Origin: Inquilinus limosus DSM 16000
GTDB lineage: Bacteria > Pseudomonadota > Alphaproteobacteria > DSM-16000 > Inquilinaceae
Assembly: GCF_000423185.1 (NCBI RefSeq)
Contig: NZ_AUHM01000001.1
Coordinates: forward strand, 742,733-806,732
Direction: 5' to 3'
Length of the DNA: 64,000 nt
Shown here: positions 26,617-35,143 of the stretch, piece after piece
Layout of the letters: each line of letters opens with the position of its first letter
Position numbering within the stretch: position 1 is the first letter of the stretch
The notes under the pieces: model-generated
What the model saw: the letters and a program-made list of their open reading frames with translations, nothing else
Database searches by the model: none
Told to the model about the DNA's origin: nothing
Translations under genes and position numbers: made by a program

Positions 26617-27435
26617 ATGCCCTATCGCGATGTTCTGGTTCACGTCGGCAGCGACGAAACCCCCGCCCTGGCCGCTGCGATCGACTTCGCCCGCCGCCAG
26701 GATGCCCGGCTGATCGGGCTCGGTGTCCGCCCGGACGCCTGGACCGGCCTCGTCGGCATCGAGGGGCTTCCGGCCTCGGCGATCGAGGCGCTGGAGCGTG
26801 CCAACGACCAGGATCTTGCCGACGCGAAGCGCCGGTTCGAGGCGACGATCGAGCGCTATGGCTATGCCGGGCATGGCGAATGGCGCTCCGGCCGCGGCGA
26901 CCTCATCGACACCATCGCGATCCACGGACGCTATGCCGACGTCATCGTGGTCGACCAGAGCGATCCGGAACGGGAACCTGCCTCCTTCGGGCTGGCGCCA
27001 GAGCTGGCGCTGACCAGCGGACGGCCGGTCCTGATCATTCCTCGTGCCGGCGCGGCGGCCACCCCGTGCGAGCATGTCGTCGTCGCCTGGAACGCGAGCC
27101 GTGAAGCCGCCCGTGCAGTCGCCGACGCGATGCCGCTGCTGCAGCGCGCGCGACAGGTTGACGTTCTGGCGGTCACGCCGCCGAAGCGAGACCAGATCCC
27201 GGGCATCGATATCGCGCGACATCTGGCGAGCCATGACGTCCGCGCCGATGTCGTGGTCCGCGAGGTCCCCGCCCCGGACATCTCGACGGAGATCCTGAAC
27301 TTCATTTCCGAGCGAAGCGCGGACCTTCTGGTCATGGGATGTTACGGCCACGCCCGATTCCACGAGATGATCTTCGGCGGCGTCACGCGGTCGATCCTGC
27401 GGTCCATGACCGTGCCGGTGCTGATGTCGCATTGA
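26617..27435 (+). CDS. Tandem universal stress protein (two domains)
   Basis: A 272-residue protein of two UspA-like halves. The second half ends with MGCYGHARFHEMIFGGVTRSIL, lacking the strict G-x2-G-x9-G-S/T spacing of ATP binders, so nucleotide binding is doubtful. The ATG at 26617 follows AGGAGGTGA. It is monocistronic, with its own anaerobox. It belongs to the same two-domain subgroup as the USPs at 35907 and 47448. Confidence 0.9.
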   Translation: MPYRDVLVHVGSDETPALAAAIDFARRQDARLIGLGVRPDAWTGLVGIEGLPASAIEALERANDQDLADAKRRFEATIERYGYAGHGEWRSGRGDLIDTIAIHGRYADVIVVDQSDPEREPASFGLAPELALTSGRPVLIIPRAGAAATPCEHVVVAWNASREAARAVADAMPLLQRARQVDVLAVTPPKRDQIPGIDIARHLASHDVRADVVVREVPAPDISTEILNFISERSADLLVMGCYGHARFHEMIFGGVTRSILRSMTVPVLMSH

Positions 27436-27455
27436 GTGCGACGGGACCTGCTCCC

Positions 27456-28802
27456 TCACCGCGGCGGGAGCGGGTCCCGGCGATCACAGGCCTCGGCCAG
27501 CCTTTGCAGCGCGACACTGATCTGGACGGCAGGCACCGCCACCCCCAGTTGCCGGAGCGCGGCAGGCAGGGAGGCGAGCTCGCCGGTCGCACGCCGCCGC
27601 GCTTCGGCCAGTGTCGGCAGGCCCGGCAGCCGCCGCCCGCCGCGCATGACCGGCTGGAGCAAAGGCCGGCCCTCCTCCTGCTCCGCTTCCAGCGCGACGA
27701 CATCGCCCGCGATCGTCCCGCCGGTGTCGTGCCGGCGCCAGACCTGCTTCCGGCCGGGCCAGGTCGCCTTCCCCTCCGAGCGCTTTCGGCGAGCCACCCC
27801 GTCATATTCCTGCAGCTTGTAGGCGCAGTCGAGGGCAGGTGCGTCGAAGGAGGTCGTCAGGCTGGTGCCGATCCCGTAGGCGTCGATCGGCACCGCCCGA
27901 GCGGTGAAGACCGACAAGTCGTCCTCGTCCAACCCGCCGCTCGCGAAGATCTGCGCGCCGGAGAGCCCGCCGGCGTCCAGGATCGCCCGCACCCGCCGTG
28001 CGTGCTCGGCGAGGTCGCCGCTGTCGATCCTGACGCCGCGAATGACGATGCCGTCGCGCGCCAGACGTGGCGCCAGCTCGACGACGCGACGCGCTCCCCG
28101 ATCGGTGTCGTAGGTGTCGATGAGGAGGACGAGGTCGCGGGGCCGCGCCCGGGCGAAGCGCTCGAAGGCCAGGGCTTCGTCGTCATGAGCCTGGATGAAG
28201 GAATGCGCCATGGTGCCGAAGGCGGGAACACCGAAGCGCTGCTCGGCGAGCAGCGTCGCGGTGCCGGTGAAGCCGGCGAGATAGGCGGCCCGCGCCGCGA
28301 GCAGCCCGGCCTCCGCACCGTGAGCGCGGCGCAGGCCGAAATCCACGAGCGGCCTGCCGGCTGCCGCGAGCACCATCCGCGCGGCCTTGGAGGCCACGAT
28401 CGTCTGGAACTGCAGCAGATTGACGAGCCGCGTCTCGACCATCTGAGCTTCGGGCAGCGGCGCCGTCACGCGGATCACAGGCTCGTCGGGGAAGAACACC
28501 GTGCCTTCCGGCATGGCGTCGACGTCGCCGGAGAACCGGAAGCCGGCGAGATAGTTCAGGAAATCGGCGGAAAACCGGTCGGTCTGCGCCAGATACCGCA
28601 AATCGTCTTCGCCGAAGCACAGCCCCTCGAGATGATCGAGGACCTGCTCGAGCCCGGCGGCCATCAGGAAGCCGCGCCGGGCCGGCAGCTTGCGGACGAA
28701 GAACTCGAACGCTGCCGGTGCCGTCATGCCGTGCTCCAGATAGGCAGCCATCATCGTGAATTGGTAGAGATCCAGCAGAAGCGGACTCTCCGACGGGCCC
28801 AT
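27456..28802 (-). CDS. pncB: Nicotinate phosphoribosyltransferase
   Basis: Converts nicotinate and PRPP to nicotinate mononucleotide, the first step of the Preiss-Handler salvage route. The 448-residue protein starts LLLDLYQFTMMAAYLEHG and contains FEFFVRKLP, DFGLRRAHG, GTMAHSF and RIDSGDL, all typical of the family. The start is ATG 28802 with TTGGAG upstream; the open frame beyond is not homologous. It follows a small gene by 14 nt and the disrupted PEBP gene, probably in one transcript from the box at 29875. Confidence 0.92.
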   Translation of the reverse strand: MGPSESPLLLDLYQFTMMAAYLEHGMTAPAAFEFFVRKLPARRGFLMAAGLEQVLDHLEGLCFGEDDLRYLAQTDRFSADFLNYLAGFRFSGDVDAMPEGTVFFPDEPVIRVTAPLPEAQMVETRLVNLLQFQTIVASKAARMVLAAAGRPLVDFGLRRAHGAEAGLLAARAAYLAGFTGTATLLAEQRFGVPAFGTMAHSFIQAHDDEALAFERFARARPRDLVLLIDTYDTDRGARRVVELAPRLARDGIVIRGVRIDSGDLAEHARRVRAILDAGGLSGAQIFASGGLDEDDLSVFTARAVPIDAYGIGTSLTTSFDAPALDCAYKLQEYDGVARRKRSEGKATWPGRKQVWRRHDTGGTIAGDVVALEAEQEEGRPLLQPVMRGGRRLPGLPTLAEARRRATGELASLPAALRQLGVAVPAVQISVALQRLAEACDRRDPLPPR

Positions 28803-28816
28803 CGGTATCTCCAAGA

Positions 28817-29089
28817 TCAGACCGGACCGTGCGAGCCCGATGAATGGCTGGAAGCGCCGCACATTGCATCCCAGGGCGGGATGGGGATGCGGCGAGACCC
28901 GCCATCCCGGCGCTTGGCGTGAAGAGAGACGTCGTGGCCGAGCGAACGGCAGAAACTGGCATCGTGCCTCGCCGAGCGGAGCGCCTCGCGACGCGTCTCG
29001 AAGTGGCCGAAATCCATATGCCCGAACACTATGGTCCATCCATGGTGCCTCGGTTCCACGACATAGGCCAGATGACAGGTCTGGGACAT
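28817..29089 (-). CDS. Small hypothetical protein, DUF2188-like
   Basis: A 90-residue soluble protein rich in His and Arg. The pattern 'x-G-W-x-[IV]-x-F-G-H ... F-x-T-R-R-E-A-L-R-S-A' (HGWTIVFGHMDFGHFETRREALRSA) resembles DUF2188-type small proteins, though I am unsure of the family. The ATG at 29089 has GGAG upstream. It is directly followed by nicotinate phosphoribosyltransferase. Function unknown. Confidence 0.7.
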   Translation of the reverse strand: MSQTCHLAYVVEPRHHGWTIVFGHMDFGHFETRREALRSARHDASFCRSLGHDVSLHAKRRDGGSRRIPIPPWDAMCGASSHSSGSHGPV

Positions 29090-29202
29090 ATCGAAACTCC
29101 CTTATGCGGCGCCGGATCGACCATCTCCTGGCAGATCGACGGGGTCAGGCGGCGGGACAGTACGGAGCGGGGCCGGCCGGCGACCTTCCCGCTACCGGGT
29201 CT

Positions 29203-29660
29203 TCATCGACGGTAGAGCCCGACGAGCTCCGCCTCGGCGATGGCGAGGCGACGGGCGGCTCGCTCGACATCCCGACAGCTCGGCTCGCGCGAGAGCTTCA
29301 GCCGCTCGACCGGAAGCGCGAACAGCCGGAAGCGATAGTGATGGGTGCCGTGCCCCCGGGGCGGGCATGGCCCGCCATAGCCGAGGCGGCCGAAATCGTT
29401 CTTCGCCTGGCGAATACCGCGCACGGCGTTCACCTCGGGCAAACCTTCCGCGAGCGCCGCCTGCTCTCGCGGGATGTCGTAGACCGCCCAATGACGCCAT
29501 GCGTGTCCGGGGGCGTCCGGGTCCTCGCACACGAGCGCGAAGCTCCGGGTCTCCGGCGGCGCGTCGCGCCAGGCCAGGGGCGGCGAGAGATTTCCCCCGT
29601 CGAGGGCGCACTCGCAAGGGATCTCGGCGCCGTCGTGAACAAGGGCGAGGTGATCTGCAT
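29203..29660 (-). pseudogene. PEBP/YbhB-family gene with an N-terminal frameshift
   Basis: Encodes a phosphatidylethanolamine-binding-protein-like domain (DGAEIPCECALDGG, then SPPLAW, DPDAPG, HWAVYDIP, YGGPCPPRGHGTHHY, FRLFALP). The only well-placed start, ATG 29660 with GGAGG five bases upstream, reads MQITSPLF and then runs into the wrong frame. The domain resumes in the adjacent frame as HDGAEIP. One missing base near 29634-29637 (TTCAC where TTCCAC would read F-H) joins the two into a normal 152-residue protein. It is either a young pseudogene or a sequencing error. Otherwise the gene sits behind an anaerobox 221 bp away, first in a run with the 28817 gene and pncB. Confidence 0.78.
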
Positions 29661-29874
29661 GAGGCCTCCAGAGACGGCCCAGGCCGACAGCGAGAGGATC
29701 GGGGACGCCGGAGCGGACGCGACATCGAGCTTCGATCGCAGTCCACCCGCCCCGGCGCGGCACGGCGGGTTGCGCCTTCGTCCTGCGGGAGTTCGTGCCG
29801 CGCTCCCGGACAGTCCGGGACGAGATCCCGCCATGCCGCGCCGCCGACGATATCGGGGACCGACGCCCGCCACT

Positions 29875-29888
29875 TTGATCCAAGTCAA
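29875..29888 (-). promoter_or_regulatory. Anaerobox facing the PEBP-pncB run
   Basis: TTGATCCAAGTCAA. It is centred 221 bp from the PEBP ATG, the longest distance in the window. No other start lies between. Confidence 0.78.
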
Positions 29889-29934
29889 GCCGATACATTT
29901 CCGGCGGCACGGCCCGACACAGCAGCCGCGGGTC

Positions 29935-30927
29935 TCAGACGGGAGACGCGGAGCCGGATGCGGATGTGCCTCCCAGGATCGTCCGGATCGCATCGGCGAC
30001 GAGGCCGCTGGTGTCGATGCGTTCGAGCTTCGATCCCGCCGCAGGGTGCGCGCATTGCGGCTCGACCGTATCGGTCACCACGATGCGGTCGAAGGCCGGG
30101 TCCGAGAGCAGTGCCGCCGCCCCCTCGCCGATCAGAAGACCGTGCGTTGCCGCGGCGAAGACCGCAGAAGCGCCGCCCGCCCGGCAGTGCCCGGCGGCCC
30201 GGCGAAGCGTTCCGCCGGTGCTCACGAGGTCGTCGATCACGATCGCCGTGCGACCCGCGACATCGCCGAGGAAGAGATCGCCGGCGACCACGCCCCCGCC
30301 CCGATGCTTTTCCTGGACCGCGAAGCCCGGCTCCCGGCCCAACGCCCGGGCGAGGCCCCGACGGAACTGCTCGGCGCGCTTGGTCCCGCCGATATCCGGC
30401 GACACGACCACGACCGGCGCCTCACCCAAGAGCGGCACGAAATGATCGACGAAGAGCGGCCAGGCTTCGAGATGCATGGTTGGGCGACGGAACGCATTCT
30501 GGAACGCCGCGACGTTGTGCACATCGAGCGTGACCACGGCATCGGCCCCGCAGGCCTCCAGCATCTGGGCCACATAGCGCGTCGTGGTCGGGTCCTGGGC
30601 CTGGGTCTTGCGGTCCTTGCGGGCGTAGCAGAGATAGGGAGCGACGACCGTCACGCGCGCAGCCCCGGCATCCTGGACCGCGCCGACGAAGAAGAGGAGC
30701 CGGCACAGCTTGTCGTTGACGCTCTGCCCGGCCTCGCCATGAAGAGACTGGATGACGAAGACCTCGCGGCCCTGAATGTCGGCCAGCGGCCGCGTCTTGT
30801 GCTCGCCGTCCTCGAAGCCGCGCTCCTCGTGCAGCGTGAGCGGGACCCCGAGGCGATGCGCGACGCGCTCGCCATAGGCACGGGTTTCCGAGAGCGCGAA
30901 CAGGACCGGGGTTTCTCCGGCAGGCAT
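29935..30927 (-). CDS. prs: Ribose-phosphate diphosphokinase (PRPP synthetase)
   Basis: Makes PRPP from ribose 5-phosphate and ATP. The 330-residue protein has HGEAGQSVNDKLCRLLFFVGA, the YARKDRK segment, VVVSPDIGGTKRA and the PRPP loop TAIVIDDLVSTGGTL. It is divergent from housekeeping Prs, so it looks like an accessory copy. The ATG at 30927 comes immediately (1 nt) after the stop of the upstream kinase gene, implying coupling. Its PRPP would feed pncB and the phosphoribosyltransferase at 22751. Confidence 0.88.
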   Translation of the reverse strand: MPAGETPVLFALSETRAYGERVAHRLGVPLTLHEERGFEDGEHKTRPLADIQGREVFVIQSLHGEAGQSVNDKLCRLLFFVGAVQDAGAARVTVVAPYLCYARKDRKTQAQDPTTTRYVAQMLEACGADAVVTLDVHNVAAFQNAFRRPTMHLEAWPLFVDHFVPLLGEAPVVVVSPDIGGTKRAEQFRRGLARALGREPGFAVQEKHRGGGVVAGDLFLGDVAGRTAIVIDDLVSTGGTLRRAAGHCRAGGASAVFAAATHGLLIGEGAAALLSDPAFDRIVVTDTVEPQCAHPAAGSKLERIDTSGLVADAIRTILGGTSASGSASPV

Positions 30928-30928
30928 G

Positions 30929-31990
30929 TCAGCGTCCCTTGGATCGGAGCGCCGCAGTCGGGCTCGACCGGCCCATCGAAGGCCCACGCAGCTCCGCCGC
31001 CGCCCGATCGGCCAGGCGAAGATATTCGGCGGCCTGCCGTGGCCATCGTTCGGGGGTGCGGATCGGGGTCTCCGTCAGGTGGCGGACCCCGATCCGCGCC
31101 CGCACCAGCGCCCTGAGACCTCGGTAGAAGGCACAGAGATCCGGAGACGGCGGAGCGCCTGCCACCTGGCCGTAGGTCTCGAGGAGCACCGGGCCGATCC
31201 AGGCCACCCCGAGCCGCTCGCATTCCATCCCGAGCGCGGCCAGCTCGTCGACCGGATCCCTCCGGCGCAGGGTGTCCGAGAATTCGAGACAATCGATGAT
31301 CCGCAGCGGAGGCCCGAGAAACACATGCTCGGGTCGGAGATCGCCATGACCGTCGACGAGGCGATCACGCCCCGGCACGTCGGAGCGATATTCGAGAAAG
31401 GCGAGAAGACGAGCCGTCACTCTGCGGGCCGCCTGCTCGAAACATCCGTCGCAGGCGACCGCGAGATCCCGAAGGGAGGTGTTGATTTCCTTTCGAAGAG
31501 GCACCGGCGACACCGGTTCCAGGGAGGGCTGAGAGGTCAAGAACTCGGCGAGGCCACGGGCGATCCGCGCCACGTCCTCAGGCGAGACCCGACCCTGCTT
31601 CAGGCGGGTCTCGAGGCAGTCGTCCTCCGGCAGCCGACGCATCCGGACGAGCCTGTCGACCACTTTTCCGGAGCCGGACAGGCGGAGCCGCCCGTCCTCG
31701 CCCGCCATCAGGTCGACGATGCCAAGATAGACATCGGGCGCCAGCCGGCGATTGAGATAGACCTCGCGTTCGCAGTTCCTGGTCCGGCCGGCCAGGCTGG
31801 TGAGGTCCATCTCTTCCGTCCTGAGCGGCTTCTTGAGCTTGTAGGCGAACCCGTCCGTGAGGAAGACCCAGGAGAAGTGGGTCTCGACCGCCGAAACGGT
31901 CGCCGTGGGCTCCGGGTAGGCAGCCGGATCGCTCAGCGCCGCGACCTTCTCGACCAGGGGGACGTCTCCCGTGTCCTCGACTGAAGCCAT
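30929..31990 (-). CDS. Aminoglycoside-phosphotransferase-like kinase
   Basis: A 353-residue protein resembling the N-terminal domain of the fused kinase at 6395 (both have 'F-A/H-Y-K-L-K-K' near the start: GFAYKLKKPLR here, GHAYKLKKAVR there). The catalytic loop reads HGDLRPEH, with H in place of the usual Asn, then IDCLEFSD. The substrate is unknown. It lacks the P-loop domain of its paralogue. It is the first gene of the pair with prs. The divergent anaerobox at 32080 is centred 96.5 bp from its ATG and could serve both directions. Confidence 0.8.
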   Translation of the reverse strand: MASVEDTGDVPLVEKVAALSDPAAYPEPTATVSAVETHFSWVFLTDGFAYKLKKPLRTEEMDLTSLAGRTRNCEREVYLNRRLAPDVYLGIVDLMAGEDGRLRLSGSGKVVDRLVRMRRLPEDDCLETRLKQGRVSPEDVARIARGLAEFLTSQPSLEPVSPVPLRKEINTSLRDLAVACDGCFEQAARRVTARLLAFLEYRSDVPGRDRLVDGHGDLRPEHVFLGPPLRIIDCLEFSDTLRRRDPVDELAALGMECERLGVAWIGPVLLETYGQVAGAPPSPDLCAFYRGLRALVRARIGVRHLTETPIRTPERWPRQAAEYLRLADRAAAELRGPSMGRSSPTAALRSKGR

Positions 31991-32079
31991 CGTTTCATGC
32001 TCCCGCCTGCCGGCTCCGGTGGAGGAGGTCCGCCGGCGAGACCTGACGGGCACAGTATCGACCCTCGCCGCGGCCCGGT

Positions 32080-32093
32080 TTGATCCAGGTCAA
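32080..32093 (+). promoter_or_regulatory. Anaerobox between the kinase-prs and BON operons
   Basis: TTGATCCAGGTCAA. Its centre is 63.5 bp from the BON gene start and 96.5 bp from the divergent kinase start, so it may act on both. Confidence 0.9.
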
Positions 32094-32149
32094 GGCCCGT
32101 CCTGACGTCACGGCCTAACGTGCCGCCATCCCATTTGCGGAGGTCGGCC

Positions 32150-32812
32150 ATGGATACGGACAAGAGCCTGCAGCGCCTGGTCCTCGAAGAGCTCGACTAC
32201 GAGCCGAGCATCGATGCGGCCGAGATCGGCGTCGCGGTCACGGACGGCGTCGTCACCCTCTCGGGCCATGTCTCCAACCACGCCCAGAAGCTCGCCGCCG
32301 CCGAGGCGGCCCTCAGGATCGAGGGCGTCAGGGCCGTGGTCCAGGACATCACCGTCCGCCTGTCGGGCGACGAGAAACTCTCCGACGAGGAGATCGGCAA
32401 ACGCGCCGTCGCCGCCCTCGAGTGGCACAGCACCCTCCCCGCCGAGCGGATCCACGTCACCGTCGAGCATGGCGTCGTCCGGCTGACCGGCGATCTCGAC
32501 TGGCAGTGCCACAAGCGCGAGGCGGAGCATGCGGTCGAGGCGCTGAAAGGGGTGGTCGCCGTCATCAATGCGATCCGGGTCAATCCGGCGCATCGCATGG
32601 CGTCGGTTCCCGAAGTCCGCCGCGAGATCGAGGCGGCGCTGAAGCGCAGCGCCGATCTCGACGCCTCGCACATCGTTGTGGCCGCCTCGGACGGCAAGAT
32701 CTCCCTCTCCGGCAAGGTCCGCGCCTCATTCGAGCGCGATGCCGCCGAGATCGCCGCCTGGTCGGTGCCCGGCGTGATCGATGTCGAGAACCGGGTCGAG
32801 ATCCAGCCCTGA
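32150..32812 (+). CDS. Triple BON-domain protein
   Basis: A 220-residue protein of three BON repeats (about 5-72, 80-147, 152-220), each with the G-x-V-x-L-[ST]-G motif (GVVTLSGHV, GVVRLTGDL, GKISLSGKV). BON domains bind phospholipid or other hydrophobic surfaces. No signal peptide is present, so it is probably cytosolic. It is a paralogue of the gene at 35144. The ATG at 32150 follows GCGGAGG. It heads a run with the PhyR-like gene and trxC. Confidence 0.92.
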   Translation: MDTDKSLQRLVLEELDYEPSIDAAEIGVAVTDGVVTLSGHVSNHAQKLAAAEAALRIEGVRAVVQDITVRLSGDEKLSDEEIGKRAVAALEWHSTLPAERIHVTVEHGVVRLTGDLDWQCHKREAEHAVEALKGVVAVINAIRVNPAHRMASVPEVRREIEAALKRSADLDASHIVVAASDGKISLSGKVRASFERDAAEIAAWSVPGVIDVENRVEIQP

Positions 32813-32850
32813 CGGCCGCGACGTCGCTGCAATCGAAGGAGAACGCCCCC

Positions 32851-33522
32851 GTGATTCCCGAACCTTTTGCATCATTGGTGCCGCGGCTGCGGCGCTACGC
32901 CCACAATCTCACAGGCTCTATCGCGCGCGGCGACGCCCTCGTCCAGGCCTGCCTCGACGTCGCCGCCGCCGATCCCGAACGGTTCGGCATCGATCCCCAT
33001 CCGAGAATACTGTCCCTCCTGAACGAGTTCTGGGCCGCTGCCGAAGCGGTGGCCGGCGAGGGTGGAGAGGCCGACCCTGGCCAGACTGTCCGCCACGGCA
33101 TCGCCATGCTGCCCGCGGCCGAGCGACAGGTCCTGCTCCTGACCCTCCTGGAGGGCTTCTCGCTGGCGGAAACCGCGCGGTCTCTTGGCTTGAGCCGCGA
33201 CGAAGCGGTCGAGCTCTTTGACCGCGGGCGTGCGGGTATCGCGCGGCAGGACGGCCTCGGCCCGGCAGGCAAAGCCTCCGCATCCCTCCCCGTGGGCGAA
33301 AGCGAGTCCCAGGCCGCGCCGTACCGACCTGCCGGCCACGGCACCGGCTGGCCCTTCGCCTCGACCGCGGCGCCCATGGAGATGGCGGGGCTGCTGACGC
33401 CGGACACCACGAACTATCCCGCAGCCTTCGGATGGCCGGCGGGACCGGCAGCCGGCGTCCCATCGCATTCCGGCCGGACTATCGGGCCTGATGCGGCATC
33501 GCGCCGTGACCTCGTCCCTTGA
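32851..33522 (+). CDS. PhyR-type sigma-like domain without a receiver
   Basis: A 223-residue protein. Residues about 5-140 match the N-terminal sigma-factor-like domain of PhyR (LVPRLRRYAHNLTGSIARGDALVQACL, then LPAAERQVLLLTLLEGFSLAETARSLGLSRDEA). In PhyR this domain sequesters the anti-sigma factor NepR once a C-terminal receiver is phosphorylated. Here the C-terminal part is low-complexity Pro/Gly/Ala-rich with no receiver signature, so it would be constitutively exposed or do something else. The GTG at 32851 has AAGGAGAA upstream. It lies between the BON gene and trxC. Confidence 0.75.
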   Translation: MIPEPFASLVPRLRRYAHNLTGSIARGDALVQACLDVAAADPERFGIDPHPRILSLLNEFWAAAEAVAGEGGEADPGQTVRHGIAMLPAAERQVLLLTLLEGFSLAETARSLGLSRDEAVELFDRGRAGIARQDGLGPAGKASASLPVGESESQAAPYRPAGHGTGWPFASTAAPMEMAGLLTPDTTNYPAAFGWPAGPAAGVPSHSGRTIGPDAASRRDLVP

Positions 33523-33543
33523 GCCCGTGGACGGCGCAGCCCG

Positions 33544-33996
33544 ATGACGTCGATCGGCGGGATGATTGTCGTTCCCTGTCCGCACTGCGATAGCCTCAAC
33601 AGGCTGCCGACGGACCGCCGGGGCGAGCGCGGCCGGTGCGGCCGCTGCCGAAGCCCGCTCTTCACCCGCGCTCCGATCATCCCCGACGAGGCCCGCTTCG
33701 ACCGGCACGCCGGCTCGTCGGATCTGCCGATCCTGGTTGACTTCTGGGCTCCGTGGTGCGGGCCATGCCGGGCCATGGAACCGGCCTTCGCGGCCCTGGC
33801 GGAGGAACTGGAGCCTCATCTGCGCCTCGGCAAGGTCGATGTCGATGCCGAACCGCGGCTGCCGGCACACTACGGCGTCCGAACCGTGCCGACGCTCGTG
33901 CTCTTCAAGGGTGGCCGCGAGTTGGCGCGGTATGCGGGAAGCCTGCCCGGCAGCGCCCTGCGGCAGTGGGTGGTGCGGCACCTGCCGCCTGCGTGA
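33544..33996 (+). CDS. trxC: Thioredoxin 2 (zinc-ribbon thioredoxin)
   Basis: A 150-residue protein with an N-terminal zinc ribbon (C12-P-H-C15 and C32-G-R-C35) followed by a thioredoxin fold with the active site W-C72-G-P-C75. The cis-proline segment VRTVPTLVLFKGG is intact. It reduces protein disulfides in the cytosol. TrxC is usually an oxidative-stress gene, and here it sits 21 nt after the PhyR-like gene in an anaerobox-driven run. An internal ATG at 33562 is a possible alternative start. Confidence 0.92.
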   Translation: MTSIGGMIVVPCPHCDSLNRLPTDRRGERGRCGRCRSPLFTRAPIIPDEARFDRHAGSSDLPILVDFWAPWCGPCRAMEPAFAALAEELEPHLRLGKVDVDAEPRLPAHYGVRTVPTLVLFKGGRELARYAGSLPGSALRQWVVRHLPPA

Positions 33997-34034
33997 GCCG
34001 GCGCCGTTCCCTTCCCCCGCTATCCCCCGGCAGC

Positions 34035-34048
34035 TTGATCTGGGTCAA
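34035..34048 (+). promoter_or_regulatory. Anaerobox facing the 34148 operon
   Basis: TTGATCTGGGTCAA, centred 106.5 bp from the ATG at 34148. Confidence 0.85.
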
Positions 34049-34147
34049 AGGCATTCGTTCCGAGCCAGCGCAGACTGTTGCGGTTCCGGGTCGGCAGGCA
34101 GGCGATCCCTCCGCCGGCCGCAAGACAATATCGCACCGGAGACGGCC

Positions 34148-34693
34148 ATGCACGCCCGCACGCATCATCCCGGCGTCCGACGCGATCCGACGTCCGAAGC
34201 CCGGCATGGGAGGCTCCGTCCCCAAGCGTCACTCCCCTTCGCGCAGACGCTCCGCCGACTTGGAAGGATGGGTCTGTCGCCGGATATCGTCGGACTGGAC
34301 GTGATGGAGCTGAGCGGCTGCTTCTCCGACCGGCTCGAATTGCGCGTCGTCGCCCGGCGCCCGGGGCCGGACGACGCTGCCGCGCCGCTTGTCTTCGATA
34401 TCCGCGGCCGCTGGCGCGTGCCGCGCCGCCTGGGCCTCGGCCCTTGTGACGCCGAGGAATGGCTGGGACTCGACGGCCTCGACGCCCTGGCCTTCCTGCG
34501 CGGCCTCCGGAACGATGCGATCGCCGAAACCCGGGGCATCGCCGCGGTCACGGACGGCTTCGATTGCCACGGTCGTCACGTGATCAATCCGTTCCGCGAC
34601 CGCTTCGGCAACGAGACCAGTCCGGAGAGCGACTACGGCGACGCCTACCGACGATGGCGGGACCGCGCCTTGGATCCATGGCCGTGCCTATGA
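34148..34693 (+). CDS. Hypothetical 181-residue protein
   Basis: A soluble protein of unknown family. The middle carries beta-rich, charged sequence (CFSDRLELRVVARRPGPDD, VFDIRGRWRVPRRLGLG), and the end is tryptophan-rich (AYRRWRDRALDPWPCL). The ATG at 34148 has CCGGAG upstream. It is followed 48 nt later by the ChaB-like gene. It is a strong candidate for an undescribed member of the low-oxygen response because it is the first gene behind its own box. Confidence 0.68.
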   Translation: MHARTHHPGVRRDPTSEARHGRLRPQASLPFAQTLRRLGRMGLSPDIVGLDVMELSGCFSDRLELRVVARRPGPDDAAAPLVFDIRGRWRVPRRLGLGPCDAEEWLGLDGLDALAFLRGLRNDAIAETRGIAAVTDGFDCHGRHVINPFRDRFGNETSPESDYGDAYRRWRDRALDPWPCL

Positions 34694-34741
34694 AGGCAAG
34701 GCATTGGCCGAGCCCAGGTTCGAAGCTTTCGGAGAGAAGCG

Positions 34742-35011
34742 ATGCCCTATCGATCCACGGAAGATCTCCCGTTGCCGGTCCGGCTGCACCTGCCCCCGCA
34801 TGCCCAGGAGATCTATCGTGGGGCCTTCAATGGCGCCTGGTCGGGCTACGCCGACCGGGGCGCCGATCAGCGCGAGCAGATCGCCCATCGGGTGGCCTGG
34901 ACGGCGGTCAAGCGCCACTACCGCAAGGAGGGCGACCTCTGGGTGGCCGGCACAGCTGATGCGACCGACGGGCGAAGCGCATCTCATCGTCGGCGACGAC
35001 TTGGCCGATGA
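34742..35011 (+). CDS. ChaB-family protein
   Basis: An 89-residue protein whose first 68 residues match ChaB (MPYRSTEDLP, LPPHAQEIYRGAFNGAW, AHRVAWTAVKRHYRKEGDLWV). ChaB was named a regulator of the ChaA cation antiporter, but its true role is uncertain. The C-terminal 20 residues are arginine/serine-rich and family-atypical, perhaps from a shifted stop. It follows the 34148 gene. Confidence 0.85.
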   Translation: MPYRSTEDLPLPVRLHLPPHAQEIYRGAFNGAWSGYADRGADQREQIAHRVAWTAVKRHYRKEGDLWVAGTADATDGRSASHRRRRLGR

Positions 35012-35054
35012 CGGCCATCCGGACGCCGCCAACCGACCCCGAAGCACCGGCTCG

Positions 35055-35068
35055 TTGATCCAGGTCAA
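35055..35068 (+). promoter_or_regulatory. Anaerobox facing the second BON gene
   Basis: TTGATCCAGGTCAA, the same 14-mer as at 32080 and 15798. Its centre is 82.5 bp from the ATG at 35144. Confidence 0.88.
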
Positions 35069-35143
35069 AGGCAGCCGGACTCCATTGCCGCACGATGCCG
35101 AGACCGGCTCGTCCGGTCCCGAACAGCTTTGATGGAGGAAATC

